From Rhizophagus clarus (lineage: Eukaryota > Glomeromycota > Glomeromycetes > Glomerales > Glomeraceae), in contig BLAL01000242.1 in the NCBI GenBank assembly GCA_015698045.1, positions 811,001-875,000 on the forward strand: DNA of 64,000 bases, written 5' to 3'. Position 1 is the first letter of the stretch. Each line of letters begins with the position of its first letter. Made by a program: the position numbers and the translations under genes. Shown one piece after another: positions 9,717-20,557 of this stretch. The notes under the pieces were generated by a model. It saw only the letters and a program-made list of their open reading frames with translations. It ran no database searches and was not told the DNA's origin.

Positions 9717-10937
9717 TCAACTATATGTTGATTGAGTGGTCTTTTGCCTAAATTTTTGATCTAACTCAGTAAAATGATCCCACTGATAGTATTTTTGCTT
9801 AATATAAACACCTTCATTAGTTAATATTGGACCTGGGTCAAATAATGCAGTATAAAATAATCTATCTTCGAGTTCTACTTCTTCATATTCTTCATCTTCA
9901 TCTTCATTCTCTATCTCTTTCTCTTCTTCTTCTTCTGAATCTTCTTCTTCTTCAACCCTTTCTACTTGTTTTGCGTCTGATACTAATTGATATTCAACAG
10001 GAACTCTAGCCTCTTTTCCTTTCCAATTTATAGTCATGGTTGAAGTTTCATAATCTATATTGGCCTTCACTTTTCTTAGCCAATCATTTCCAACAATAAC
10101 ACTATATGTTTCAGCTTCAGTTACTACCATATCAATTGGAACTTCAATCCCTTGTACTTTAATTGGAAAATTCAAGACTTCTCCTATAGGTATCTTTCTT
10201 TCACCATTAACATTAACCATAGATGTAGTAGAAGGTTGATCAATATGTACTCCCAGTTGTGATAAGAAATGGTGGGCAACAATACTCCCAGCAGCTCCAC
10301 TATCAACGATAAGAGGTACTTTAACTCCTTTTACATTAGCATCACAATACATTGCAGTAGATTTCTGGTTTCCTTCCAGTTCCATATTACTAAAGTGAAT
10401 CTTTCGTGTAGTTGGTTTTCTAATTCCTCTTGCAAGTTCAGTTTTACATTTAGGAGCTATTTCTATTAGTTGTCCAAAGGTGATCCGTGCCTGTTGATGC
10501 TTAATATCTTCAACCATTGAATAAGGTTGAACATGAGACGATATGGGTGAATGTAAATTTGCCTTCCCTTTCTTTTTCAAAACTTTCTTTTTAGAACCCT
10601 TGATTTTTGCCTTAATAACATCCTCCATTGGTTGTTGTAGTTGCTGTTCATTTTCCATCATTACAGGTTTAGAAATACCCTGAACATTAGGTACATCTGC
10701 TTGGACAGGTGGCGGTGATGATACATTACTATTTTTATCTTCTTCCTGAATGTTATATGGTTCAATCTTCTTTTGTGTACTTCTAAGCACCCTGTTTGAT
10801 CGCTCAGCTGGATATGCTTCATTCCCTTTGATTTTACTATCATCCCCATTCTTGTTTACTTCAAAATTTGCATACATAGCACTTGAGGGGTTTCCATTAG
10901 GTTTCGCATCCTTACCCTCAGGGGATGCACCTACTAG
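9717..10937 (-). CDS. Protease region of element B pol, entered by -1 frameshift
   Basis: The frame is entered at 10937 by a predicted -1 shift from gag, and the first ATG is at 10875-10877. The aspartic protease is marked by LIVDSGAAGSIV (catalytic DSG) and, about 70 residues on, YSVIVGNDWLRK, the hydrophobic-hydrophobic-G motif of retropepsins. The N-terminus is lysine-rich. After the protease comes an acidic Glu/Asp-rich block (about 9850-9970). The frame meets TGA at 9717-9719 before RT, where alignment of the open frames suggests a former sense codon. The protease would cut Gag and Pol in the virus-like particle. Confidence 0.88.
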   Translation of the reverse strand, partial: LVGASPEGKDAKPNGNPSSAMYANFEVNKNGDDSKIKGNEAYPAERSNRVLRSTQKKIEPYNIQEEDKNSNVSSPPPVQADVPNVQGISKPVMMENEQQLQQPMEDVIKAKIKGSKKKVLKKKGKANLHSPISSHVQPYSMVEDIKHQQARITFGQLIEIAPKCKTELARGIRKPTTRKIHFSNMELEGNQKSTAMYCDANVKGVKVPLIVDSGAAGSIVAHHFLSQLGVHIDQPSTTSMVNVNGERKIPIGEVLNFPIKVQGIEVPIDMVVTEAETYSVIVGNDWLRKVKANIDYETSTMTINWKGKEARVPVEYQLVSDAKQVERVEEEEDSEEEEEKEIENEDEDEEYEEVELEDRLFYTALFDPGPILTNEGVYIKQKYYQWDHFTELDQKFRQKTTQSTYS

Positions 10938-10943
10938 TTTAAA
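10906..10943 (-). other. Programmed -1 frameshift signal at gag/pol of element B
   Basis: On the minus strand gag reads TCT TTA AAC TAG. The heptamer T_TTA_AAC (10937-10943) is a canonical X_XXY_YYZ slippery site in the correct register, and the stop follows immediately. After an 8-nt spacer (10929-10936), GCATCC pairs with GGATGC (10906-10911 with 10923-10928) to form a hairpin. The -1 frame is open from here into the protease. Element A has the same heptamer and the same spacer length. Confidence 0.82.
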
Positions 10944-12361
10944 GATCTACTAGTAGTGCTATTGGCACTTTGTTGGGCCAACAGTTGCTGTACTAATTGT
11001 GCCATCAAATCACTGTTATTGGTATTCAAATTATTTGCACCATTTGTATTCAAAGGTTGAGTAGATTGAACAGGTTGAGGTTGCTGAGACTGCTAATTCA
11101 GTGCTGTTGCAGCTACATTGCCATTACTACTTCTATTATTATTTCTTTGTGGACAAGTCCTACTAATGTGTCCTGGTTCTCCACATGCATAGCAAACAAT
11201 AGGTAATCTATTTCCTCCGGTAAGATTATTACCATTATTATTACCTCCATTACCATTACTATTATTACTATTTCTATTCCACCGAGGGTTATTACTGCCA
11301 TTATACTGAGATTGATTTCCCACTTTTTCCCTGATTTCTGAAACAGACTTTGAAAGTTCCATCATCATCTGTGTTAATCGAGTGGTTTCCATTTGAGCAC
11401 TACTGCCATAGTTGCTTATGTTTTTATTCTTTCCAGCCATAAGAGTCATTTCACATCTTTTTGCTCTATCTATTGCATCTTGGAATGTTCCATTATGTGT
11501 TGATTGCACCATTATATACAAATCTCGAGTAAGTCCTGAGATAAACTTCCTAGTTTTTTGGGCTTCATTGTATCCTCCTACTCTAGTAAACAATTTTTGC
11601 AGAACAGAAACATAATGCTCAACTGTTTCATCAGATCCTTGTACTCTTTGCTCTAATTCAATAGTCCATGCTTCAATCATTGCTGCTGTCCGAAATCTCC
11701 CCAAAAATCTATCTTCAAAGTTGTTAACATTTCCATTAAAATCTGCAACCCAAGCATTAATAAATCCTGGATTATCTCGCTTTAGTGATTGATACCACTC
11801 AGCTGCAGTAGATCTTAGATAAGCTGGTACTACTTGTAATTTTCGAGCATTACCCCAACCGTTGGCTTCAGCAGCAGCATTATAATCTCTAAGCCAAGCA
11901 ATAGGATCTTCCTGATTTTTCCCACTAAAAGTTGGTAAGAATGCTCCCCAACTCTGTTGGTTCTGTTGATTTTGTTGAATTAGAAACTGTCGGATGAATT
12001 GGGCCATCTGCAACATATTATTTTCATCCAAAAAGTTACCATTATTAACATTACCATTCTGATTGTAATTATTGTACTTTGGAGCTAGATTCTGAAACTG
12101 TTGCTGAAACAATTGATCATTTTGATTTTGTGGAACTTGTTGATGATTCTGGAACATCGGTAGGTTTTGTTCCTGTTCTTGTTCTTGTTGTATTCTCTGT
12201 TCTCCTTCCATTGGGTTAGATAAAGCTGATCTAGGTCGTAAAAATGGTCTATCCTGAGGTATTGGTAGGTCAATAATCAGTTGATCTTGTGGTGAAATAG
12301 GTCGATTTAATTCCTGCTCTGTTGGAAAGTTATTCAATTCTTCCAAGTTTAAAAGGTTCAC
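10934..12361 (-). CDS. Gag of element B (CCHC knuckle), one internal TAG
   Basis: The Gag capsid region is at about residues 125-280, with FLPTFSGKNQEDPIAWLRDY (retrotrans_gag type), EWYQSLK, and the later EQRVQGSDETVEHYVSVLQ (major homology-like). An Asn-rich stretch precedes the zinc knuckle CYACGEPGHISRTC (CX2CX4HX4C). A TAG at 11093-11095 interrupts the frame, but the same frame stays open for 52 more codons to the slippery site and the real stop at 10934-10936. The tail QQLLAQ...SLN resembles the tail of A's Gag. The frame is also open upstream of 12361 to about 12500, but I see no ATG there (12361 is GTG). The start codon is therefore lost or unconventional. Confidence 0.87.
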
Positions 12362-12543
12362 TCTTTCTTCTTCTTCAGAGGATAAATCACCATTTTCTCC
12401 TCCAGATTCAGGAACTACTAAAGTTTCTGCTTGCTCTTCCCAAAGTTCAAGTGACTGCTGCGGTATTTCCGATCTTCCCTCCAGAGTTCTTGATTACTTT
12501 ATATAATTATTGATAAAGATTTCTGAAATTTAGAAGGGTCTTT

Positions 12544-12562
12544 CCTTATGAGGAGCACCAAA
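12544..12562 (-). other. Primer binding site of element B
   Basis: Directly inside the 5' LTR the minus strand reads TTTGGTGCTCCTCATAAGG. It starts with TGG, the complement of a tRNA CCA end, after a two-base offset. Element A's site also begins TTGGTGC, suggesting related primers. The tRNA is not identified. Confidence 0.65.
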
Positions 12563-13388
12563 TGTTATCACTGATCTGGTCTGGAGTGATAACTAACGTC
12601 AGAGACGTTGTTGTGACAAAATGTTCAAATAGTCAAAATTTTAGGTGTTTCAAATAGACTGTAACAAAATATATATATTTCACTATTAATTCCCACTAGA
12701 AATTAGTAATAACAGTGAAATAATATAAGGGTTTCTTAAGAAATAAAATATAGCAAACAAATAACAACAAAATACGAAAATGAAACAAATAAAACACACG
12801 AAAAGTTCAAACTAACAATCAAATCAAAAAACAACGGATAACACGATCTAAACTCTCTGTTAGATTTACCCAGGTGTTAACAACTTTTATTCAAAAGAAA
12901 ATATTGCTCTATATATGTTTACATTTTCATACACAACAGTTGAACTTATCAATATTATCCTATTATACTAATATGATTAATCAATTAATTGTTCTTTCCT
13001 CATTGCAATTATCTGTGAGAAACCTTTCTATTGCCATTTTGTATAAGTTTCATATGTCTATATGATTCATCAACTATATAAACTTCAAGAAACTTCTCTA
13101 GCTAACTAATAAAGCAATTTTACTAATATTGTAACAATTAAACTGATACTTATAATTGAATATTTATGAGTCAAGAGCAATAATAATACTAAAAGTGGTT
13201 AATTAATGTGATTAATTAATAAAACTAAAATATATTATAAGAAATGTTTCATATTATAATAAACTCAGCCATAACTATGGGATTTCTGCGCACTGCATCA
13301 TATGACTTGTTTGATCTTCAACTATTTTCATGGGTAACCCTGTCAATAATCTTAAAATAATTTTATCTAAGTACAAATTTTGGTAACA
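12563..13388 (-). repeat. 5' LTR of element B (826 bp)
   Basis: Same length and almost the same sequence as 5559-6384. Differences noted are in CAACGG/CAATGG, GTTTGA/GTTCGA, CTTCAA/CTACAA and AAGTAC/AAGCAC. It contains the promoter for the minus-strand transcript by position. Confidence 0.95.
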
Positions 13389-14107
13389 ACTTACAACATG
13401 TCCTAAGAATGGTATTTCATCCTTAAAGAAGAAACATTTTTCTGGACTCAACTTTAATCCGGCTTGCACCAATCGTGAGAACACTTGCTCTAAATGCAAC
13501 AGGTGCTTTTCGAATGTTTTTGATCCCACATTTATATCGTCGATATAGACTACGACAAATTGCCAAAGGATGTCTCGCAACACAGTATCCATGAGGCGTT
13601 GGAATGTGGCAGGATTATTGCAAAGTCCAAACGGCATGACAGTAAACTCATAAGTGCCAAATCTTGTAATGAATGTGGACTTTTCTCAGTCTTTTTGGTC
13701 CAACTCCACTTGCCAGAATCTACTGGCTAAATCTAACGATGAAAACCACTGGGATCCCGACAAGGTTTCTAACATATCATCAATCTGAGGCAAAGGGTAA
13801 CAGTCACGTTTAGTTACCCTGTTCAACTTCCGGTAGTCAACGCACAAGCGCTTCTTTCCATTTTTTTTTTAACGACTACTACCGGCGAAGTCCATTGACT
13901 CCTAGACGGCACAATTAATTCTGCTTTTAAGAGTCGCTGGATTTCCTCTTTTGATAATTGGTTTTTGTACGATGTTTGATAAAATCTTTGTTTAACTGGA
14001 ACTGCGTTCCCAGTATCAATGCCATATTTGACCACTGAGGTTCGTCCAAAATCGTCAGGCTCCCACGCGAATAGGTTAACATGCCGATTCATGAATTCCT
14101 GGAACAT
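13389..14107 (-). pseudogene. RT N-terminal and palm part of element A
   Basis: The frame from 14107 to about 13870 gives the RT start (FAWEPDDFGRTSVVKYGID, then SQWTSPVVVVKKK). A homopolymer frameshift follows at about 13861-13870, where the plus strand has a long T run. Palm motifs then continue in other frames. From 13637 it reads MPFGLCNNPATFQRLMD, VVVYIDDINVGS (the YxDD box), LKLSPEKCFFF and FLGHVVS. There the frame is cut by the 5' LTR of element B. The reading resumes at 5558 on the far side of B. Confidence 0.9.
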
Positions 14108-15232
14108 TCATTGTTGTTTATCGTTTAGATCCCCTACATGGAACGTCCCCTTTTCGACTTCCTTGTATTGGTAATAACATTCGTTTTCAATTAATTTATT
14201 CTCCTTTAAGTCTTGCTCAATTTCTTGCGCTCGTTCTCGTGTTATAAATTGAGTATTGCAATACAATTGTTCTTGTTGCTTTTCGTCGTTGTCAGTCTCG
14301 TATTCCTCTTCTGATTCTTCTATTGCTTCGTCTGCTTCTTCTTCTACTGTTTCCTCTTCAACATCTTCGTCTTCCTTAATATCGGGCACTTCAATGTAGT
14401 AATATAGTGCGGCATCATCTGACATTCTGTAGGGATTCGTAAAATTTCATCCTCCCATTTCAAGGTCAATTTGTTTGTTCCATAATCTATATTGGCCTTA
14501 GTTTTTCTTAACCAATCATTTCCAACTATTGCAGCATAAGAATCTGCATCCGTGACTATAGCATCCATCGGTATTATTTGTCCCATAATGTTTAAGGGTA
14601 TTGCCGAAACTGCACCTAAAGGTCGTCGCTGTTTTCCGTTTACATTGACCATAACTGTTTTTGATGCTCTGGTAATCTCCATCTGCAAGTCCTTTAGAAG
14701 TACCAATGACATAATACTTCTGGCAGAGCCTGAATCTACGATTAGCAGGAACTTGATATGTTTTATCGAAGCTTCACAATAGAGAGTCGAGGATTTGTCA
14801 TTACTTGGCTTGGATATGTTAATAGCCATTAAGTCCTCAATTTCAGTAGCTTCGTTTTCACCTTTTTTCTCATTAACCGTGGTTCTTTTTTTGGTTGTTT
14901 CATCCTTTTTCTTTACGATAGACTTCCGTAAGTTTTTATTGACAGCCATGCGCAACTTAGGATTCATTGCTAATAATTGACCTACAGTTATATCAGCAGG
15001 TTGGTCGAATAGTTGCTGAGTGGTGTATGGTTCGATCATCCTTTTGACAGGAGCTAATACTGGGTTTCTTTTCTTTTTTGTTACCTTCGTAATAGTTCCT
15101 TTCCTCTTACTTCCTTCCCATTTTTTGTTTCTTGCTTCTTCATAGCGGCCACGTTTTTAATTAAAAAATCTTCTTCCGTTTGCTTTTCCTTTACATGTCC
15201 TTGAGTCAGATCATGTCTAGCTTTGCTTCAGG
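14108..15232 (-). pseudogene. Protease and acidic linker of element A
   Basis: The frame 15039-14344 contains a retropepsin-like domain: FLLIVDSGSARSIMSLVLL (catalytic DSG) and YAAIVGNDWLRKTKANID. A frame change near 14400 leads into 14425-14108, an acidic Glu/Asp-rich block like that of element B, ending just before the RT start. Upstream of 15039 lysine-rich coding-like sequence continues with stops to 15232, where X1 is inserted. The order protease, acidic block, RT matches B. Confidence 0.83.
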
Positions 15233-15294
15233 TAAAGATGGGTCCTCAATTGATTTCCAAAATCCGCAATATTGCGGGTTTTGGAAATCAATTG

Positions 15295-15550
15295 CGCTTA
15301 GTAATTCGCAAACCCGCAAATAATTCGCAAACCTGCAAATAATCCACAAATCCGCAAATAATCCGCAAACCCGCAAATAATTTATAGTACCGCAAATAAT
15401 CCGCAAATAATTTATAGTACCGCAAATAACCCGCAAATAATTTATAGTACCGCAAATAACCCGCAAATCTGCAAACCCGCAAATAATCTGCAAATCTGTA
15501 TAGTATCGCAAATAATCCGCAAATCCGCAAATAATTTACATTATCGCAAA
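15295..15550. repeat. Subterminal CGCAAATAAT repeat array (left end of X1)
   Basis: About 20 copies of an imperfect (C)CGCAAATAAT(C) unit, partly arranged as a higher-order unit with TTTATAGTAC. The inverted version (GATTATTTGCGGATT) occurs at 20340-20460 near the other end. Transposase-binding repeats are a reasonable guess. Confidence 0.75.
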
Positions 15551-15555
15551 TTTGT

Positions 15556-15966
15556 GAATAAGTGGACAAAATTGTCCACTTTTAGTATATAAATAAATTT
15601 GGTTATATTTAATTGCGAAGATTAAATTAACATGATTCATAAGTTTACAAAATGGACAAAATTGTCCAGAGACGGAAAAAAAAAGTGAAAAAAAAGTGGA
15701 CAAAGTTGTCCAGACAAAAAAAAAAAAGCGAAAAAAAAGTGGACAAAGTTGTCCAGACGAAAAAAAAAAGTGAAAAAAAAAGTGGACAAAGTTGTCCAGA
15801 CGAAAAAAAAAAAAGCAAAAAAAAAGTGGACAAAGTTGTCCAGACGAAAAAAAAAGTGAAGTAAAAATGGACAAAGTTGTCCAGAAACGAAAAAAAAAGG
15901 ACAAAGTCAAAAAAAAAAGTGGACAAAGTTGTCCAGAGACGAAAAAAAGTGGACAAAGTTGTCCAA
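15556..15966. repeat. Tandem array of GGACAA-AG-TTGTCC palindromes
   Basis: About nine or ten copies of TGGACAAAGTTGTCCAG, each a perfect 6+6-bp inverted repeat around AG or AA, are separated by A-rich spacers at a period near 42-44 bp. The first is at about 15561 and the last at about 15949. The long open frames through it on both strands only reflect the repeat. Confidence 0.88.
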
Positions 15967-16285
15967 AACCGAAAAATAGACAGAAACAAAATAAAGGGGA
16001 AGGGGACAAAATTATCATATACAGTACCTTATCGATAAATGTAAAATTTGACAATGATTCCTCCAGATCAAAATATATACGACCTTCATTTTTTTTATAT
16101 GACATTCTTACTCTATCTTGCTCAAAAGTACACAAATCAATTTTTTTATCCGTCTTTGTCCAAACAAGAGAAAGTGCTGTTGAAATTAAGCTTTCATCAT
16201 CGTCGGGTAAATAAACTTTTTTCCCGCGAATTTTTGAATTGTGAACTGAACAGCATCAGGAAATTTTATAGGGCGAAAAATTGCG

Positions 16286-16775
16286 TAAGTTTACGATTTT
16301 GTAAGTTTACGAAAGTTTATGGCATAATATTTTGAAAAATTTCAAAATATTACATAAGTTTACAATTTCGTAAGATTTATGTGATATTACGGTCAAAATA
16401 TTATGCAAGTTTTCAATATCGTAAGATTTATGCAATATTACGGTCAAAATATTACGCAAGTTTTCAATATCGTAAGATCTATGCAATATTACGGTCAAAA
16501 TATTTCGAAAATTTACGAGACTGTAAACCTGCGTAATATTACAGTTGAAATATTTCAAAAATTTACAAAACTGTAAACCTGCGTAATATTACGGTTGAAA
16601 TATTTCGAAAATTTACGAGATTGTAAACCTGCGTAATATTACGGTTAAAATATTTTGAAAATTTACGAGATTGTAAACCTGCGTAATATTATGGTTAAAA
16701 TATTTTGAAAATTTACGAGACTGTAAACCTGCGTAATATTACGGTTAAAATATTTCAAAAATTTAATATTACTAT
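16286..16775. repeat. About 60-bp tandem repeat, GTAAACCTGCGTAATATTACGG
   Basis: Roughly eight imperfect units of the pattern ATTTACGAGATTGTAAACC / TGCGTAATATTACGGTTAAA. A related set (AAATATTACGAACCGTAAAATT) lies at 19500-19900 near the right end of X1. Confidence 0.85.
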
Positions 16776-17157
16776 TCGATCGTTAAAGCTGCGTATGCAG
16801 TAGAATGTATACAAGGGGCATGTGATACTATTGAATAATCAAAAATAATATAAACACCTTTTCTTTTATATAAACACCTTTTTTTTTAAGTTTGGGAAAA
16901 CAAATTTATTTTTATTTACGAATTTTTTATCATTTATAATTTTTATGTTAAAATTAAAGTAAATTCTAATTTTTATTATAACTTAATAAAAAAATACACA
17001 TTTGATACTTGTTCGCTACTATTTTATAAAATAGTACCCAGGCTGTACGGCATGGACATCAGTATCAGTCACAGCCCAAAAAAACGTGAGTCTCCAGCCG
17101 ATATTTGGTACGGACTGGGCCTAGCTACTCACTTAATAAATAAAAAAATAAAAATAA

Positions 17158-17782
17158 TTATCTTCTACGATACGTAGGTAAGTTTCTCCTTCTCCTACGA
17201 TCATCACGCGTGACTAAAATTGATCAAATTTATCAAATTTAAAACATGAACGTAAATATTAATTATAAATTTTATTATAGTATAATTACCCGGCCTCTTC
17301 CAAAATCTCGTTCTAAATTCGCGATAATATCTTTGGCCAGTACGTGTCCACAGCCGCCGCCCAGGGTTACTATTACGATAAAGGACATAGTTCTAAATAT
17401 CAAAATCAGTTTGAATATTCGATAAATACATTTAATTTATATGAATGTAATTTTATTTATTTACTTACATGGTAATCCCTGACGAGGTTCCTCCACTTTT
17501 GGCTGCACTGTTGCCCAGAAACTCTCGTCCGAAATATTCTATTTATTCTGATTCAATTAAATGGATTGGTTAATTTGAATTTAAATTCTTTCTTAAAGAA
17601 ATTATAGATATTAGTCATATGAACCTATTGGCAACAGAGTCCCAAAAATCATAGCGGCTTCTACCATTAATATTGTGGTAGGCGCAGTTTCTGTCTCGGC
17701 GTATGTCAACAAGTTCGTTTATCATAGCCCAGTTCCAATGGACGTTATAGTGGGAACGACGTGAACGTGTGTGGCGAGGCAT
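17158..17782 (-). CDS. Four-exon Myb/SANT-like (trihelix-type) protein, 128 aa, inside X1
   Basis: Exons at 17782-17625, 17538-17469, 17392-17290 and 17213-17158 total 387 bases (129 codons with stop) and join in frame. The introns are 86, 76 and 76 bp; donors are GTTCAT, GTAAGT and GTAATT and all end in AG. Exon 1 starts MPRHTRSRRSHYNVHW and contains ELVDIRRDRN and FWDSVAN. Exon 2 gives QKWRNLVRDYH, the third helix of a trihelix fold. Exon 3 gives RTGQRYYREFRTRFWKRP, and the tail is arginine-rich, a likely nuclear signal. The tryptophan/leucine pattern suggests a DNA-binding Myb/SANT-like domain as in small nuclear proteins of these fungi. Its role is unknown, and it could be a captured host gene. 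The first donor is weak, but the frame agreement supports it. Confidence 0.7.
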
Positions 17783-17913
17783 TATTAGTTTAGATTTGAT
17801 TTTTATAATTTGATTTTGGGATGAGTAAAAATTTGAAAGAAAGTCGTAAAATGTCACTTTAAATAAAATTTGAACAATACCTCTTTGGTTTGATTTTATT
17901 TCTCGTTTCAATT

Positions 17914-18624
17914 AAAATTTAATTTATTACACTTTTCATTATTAAACATATTAATTAAATCATGTACATGTTTAATTGTTTTAAATATAAATATCAATAT
18001 ATCATATTTAAAAATAAAACAATTTATTATTAGCACATTCTATTGAATTTTAAATATTTCGCATACATTTCTTAAAAAAATTAATTTTTTTTAATCAATT
18101 TAATTAAAAATAATTATATTCTGATTAAATATTTTGCATACATTTCTTAAAAAAATCATAAAAAAAATCTTGTACATCGTACATGCAATTACTAAATATC
18201 ATCCCCTTGTGATAAATAAAAAATTACACAACACAAATTCAACACAAATTCAACACAAATTTAACAAATTTAACGAAATTTGGCCAAAATTAATAATTTT
18301 TTACCAGAATTATCAACACAAATTGAACACAAATTGAACACAAGTTTCAGTCACGATTTATTTATGTCACGCCCACGTTGTTGATAATTAATCTGCATGA
18401 TATGATTGTGCATACAGTATTGTATTTTCTGGCCAATCAAAATTAGGCTGATCCTTGCATGTGATTTAATCTGCACGCGTTTTTTGTCCTATTTATTTTT
18501 TGTCTCTTTATTTCTTTATTTTTTTGTTCAATATTTTTCTCTTCTTTTTATTATTTCTTTATCCTTTTGTTCAATATTTTTTAATTATATACAGAATATT
18601 TACATATATTTCATAATTTATTGC
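17914..18624. other. AT-rich interior of X1 with a dispersed CAACACAAATT repeat
   Basis: No gene is seen. 18232-18345 carries ACACAAATTCA and ACACAAATTGA direct repeats around AAATTTGGCCAAAATTA. A close relative stands at 51800-51905, so this is a dispersed repeat family. Confidence 0.6.
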
Positions 18625-18626
18625 TT

Positions 18627-19350
18627 TGCAGGTATAGAAATATTTGTTTATTAATAATAATTATTTCATTATTTTTTACTTCTTTTTTACTTTGTATCGT
18701 AATACTGACAATAATATACATGTTTCCTTTATTTCTTTTTACTTGTACTTTAATACTAATGATCGATACTAATAATACTAATTATGTTTTTTTTACTCCT
18801 TTTACTTAATACTAACAACATGTTTATTTTTTATTTTGTCTCCCCTTTCTTTTATTTTTAGTTTATTCTTTGCAGGTATAGAAATATTTGTTTATTAATA
18901 CTAATTATTTTCGTTTTCTTTTTACCTCTGTTACTTTGTGTCATAATACTAACAATAATATCCATATTTCCTTTATTCCTTTTTACTTTTACTTCAATAC
19001 TAACGATACTAACAATACTAATTATGTTTTTTTTACTCCTTTTACTTAATACCAACAACATGTTTATTTTTTCTCTTTCTTTTATTTTTAGTTTATTCTT
19101 TGCAGGTATAGAAATATTTGTTTATCAATACTAATTGTTTTAATACTAACGCGTTTTTTACCCTAATTGTTACTTTATATCGTAATACTAACAATACTAT
19201 ATACGTTTCCTTTTTTTCTTTTACTTGTACTTTAATACTAACGATAATATCCATGTTTCTACTGTTTCTTTAACTCTTTTTACTCTAATATTAACAACAC
19301 TAACAATACTAACAATATTTCTTTTATCTTTATATCTAATACCAACGTTA
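18627..19350. repeat. About 235-bp tandem repeat, three copies
   Basis: Each unit contains TTTGCAGGTATAGAAATATTTG (GGTATAG at 18631, 18875 and 19105) followed by a pyrimidine-rich stretch with many AATACTAACAATA motifs. The period is about 230-244 bp, and the last copy decays into AATACTAAC repeats. Non-coding. Confidence 0.8.
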
Positions 19351-19499
19351 CTATAGCTGTTTCTCTTCTTTTTACATCTAATTGTATCATTACTCTTTCT
19401 TTTTTTACTTTTATATATTCTGTATATAGTAATAAATACTTGTAATTTTTTATAATTTAATTCATATTATATCTAATAAAATATACATTATATAAACTT

Positions 19500-19925
19500 A
19501 TAGTACAAAAATGAATTTTGAAACATTACAAAATATTTATGTAAAATTACGAATCGTCAAAATATTTTAAAACGTTGCGAAATATTACGCAATAAAATTA
19601 CACAATATTACGAACCGTAAAATTACGCATATCGTAATATTTCAAAATATTTTAAAAAATTACAAAATATTACGCTTACGCAAACTTGCGGCGGGTCTGG
19701 AAACTTACAAAATATTATGTAAAATTACGAAATATTGCGAATGTGTAAAATTACGGAATATTATGAACCGTAAAATTACGAAACTTTGCATATCATAATA
19801 TTTCGAAATATTTTAAAAAGTTACGAAATATTACTCTTCCGCAAACTTGTGGCGGGTCTGAAAACTTACGAAATATTACGATGCGTAATCTTGCGCAACT
19901 TTTCGCACTATAAAATTTCCTGATG
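19500..19925. repeat. Right-side ATTACGAACCGTAAAATTACG repeat cluster of X1
   Basis: Multiple imperfect copies of AAATATTACG and CCGTAAAATTACG. They resemble the 16286-16775 repeats in the opposite sense. They also carry a pair of CTTGCGGCGGGTCTG / CTTGTGGCGGGTCTG blocks about 170 bp apart. Confidence 0.7.
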
Positions 19926-20557
19926 AGGGTGTTTTTGACATTTCTAATATATTTATTCAATATTTTAAAAGCTGATACTTTATTTTTTATTTTTAAAATG
20001 AAGAGGGAAGAAAGCAATTGGGGTACTAAAAACTGTAAAAACTGATATTTATTTAATTGATCAAATAATAACATTTGATAACGCGATTGTTTTGATACGT
20101 AATTGTATATTGTGATACGTTTGATAGAATGAGTTTTGATACAATGATATATATAATTGTTAAAATAATGTATTGATTATGGCTGAATAATCTGATATAT
20201 TATTATTATTTTAATTGGATTTTGGAAATAATATTCCCGTATTCTGGCGAGAAAATTTTTTTTTCGCTTCGGTGGGAATATTTTACAAAAAAAAATGATC
20301 ATGTGAAAATGATCTACAGTCAATCATAATTTTTAAGATTATTCGGATTATTTGCAGATTAATTGCGGATTTGCAGATTATTTGCGATTGCGGATTTGTG
20401 AATAATTATTCTTCAAAATCCGCAATGTTCTGCAATATCGCAAATCGCAATTAATCTGCAATTAGGGTATTGCGAACATATCTTTAGCTTTAGGTTATTC
20501 TTTCGGTAGGGTATGATTCTAACAAAGTAAAGATTCGAGGGAATTGTTTCTTGGCTT

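Larger units (their letters stand above)
5559..13388 (-). mobile_element. Ty3/gypsy LTR retrotransposon 'B', inserted in A's RT
   Basis: Two 826-bp direct repeats begin TGTTATCACTG and end TTTTGGTAACA (5559-6384 and 12563-13388). ACTT precedes the left LTR (5555-5558) and follows the right (13389-13392), a 4-bp duplication matching that of A. Minus-strand order is PBS, gag, pro, RT, RNase H, integrase, PPT, the Ty3/gypsy order. I found only about four differences between the LTRs (for example CAATGG versus CAACGG), so B is much younger than A. It has in-frame stops in gag, pol and integrase and is probably not autonomous. Confidence 0.95.
15233..20486. mobile_element. hAT-like non-autonomous element 'X1' (5,254 bp) inside A
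   Basis: The left end TAAAGATGGGTCCTCAAT and the complement of the right end, TAAAGATATGTTCGCAAT, form an imperfect terminal inverted repeat. GCTTCAGG (15225-15232) and GCTTTAGG (20487-20494) flank it, an 8-bp duplication with one C/T change. The host sequence on both sides belongs to element A: protease side on the left, the -1 frame after gag on the right. CGCAAAT/ATTTGCG-type subterminal repeats lie near both ends in opposite orientation. No transposase is seen. It contains several tandem repeats and a spliced Myb/SANT-like gene. Confidence 0.72.

Noticed and set aside
15536..16214. Long open frames on both strands (Phe/Leu-rich on minus, Lys-rich on plus)
   Set aside because: They translate the GGACAA/TTGTCC palindrome array with its A-tracts; openness comes from the repeat, not coding selection.
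15295..16775. A CRISPR array
   Set aside because: Repeats are short or imperfect, spacers are not unique sequences, no cas genes occur and the DNA is eukaryotic.
17290..17392. A nucleotide-binding protein frame in exon 3 (MSFIVIVTLGGGCGHVLAK)
   Set aside because: Another frame of the same exon joins both neighbours without stops and gives the Myb/SANT-like protein; the apparent glycine-rich motif is a frame artefact.
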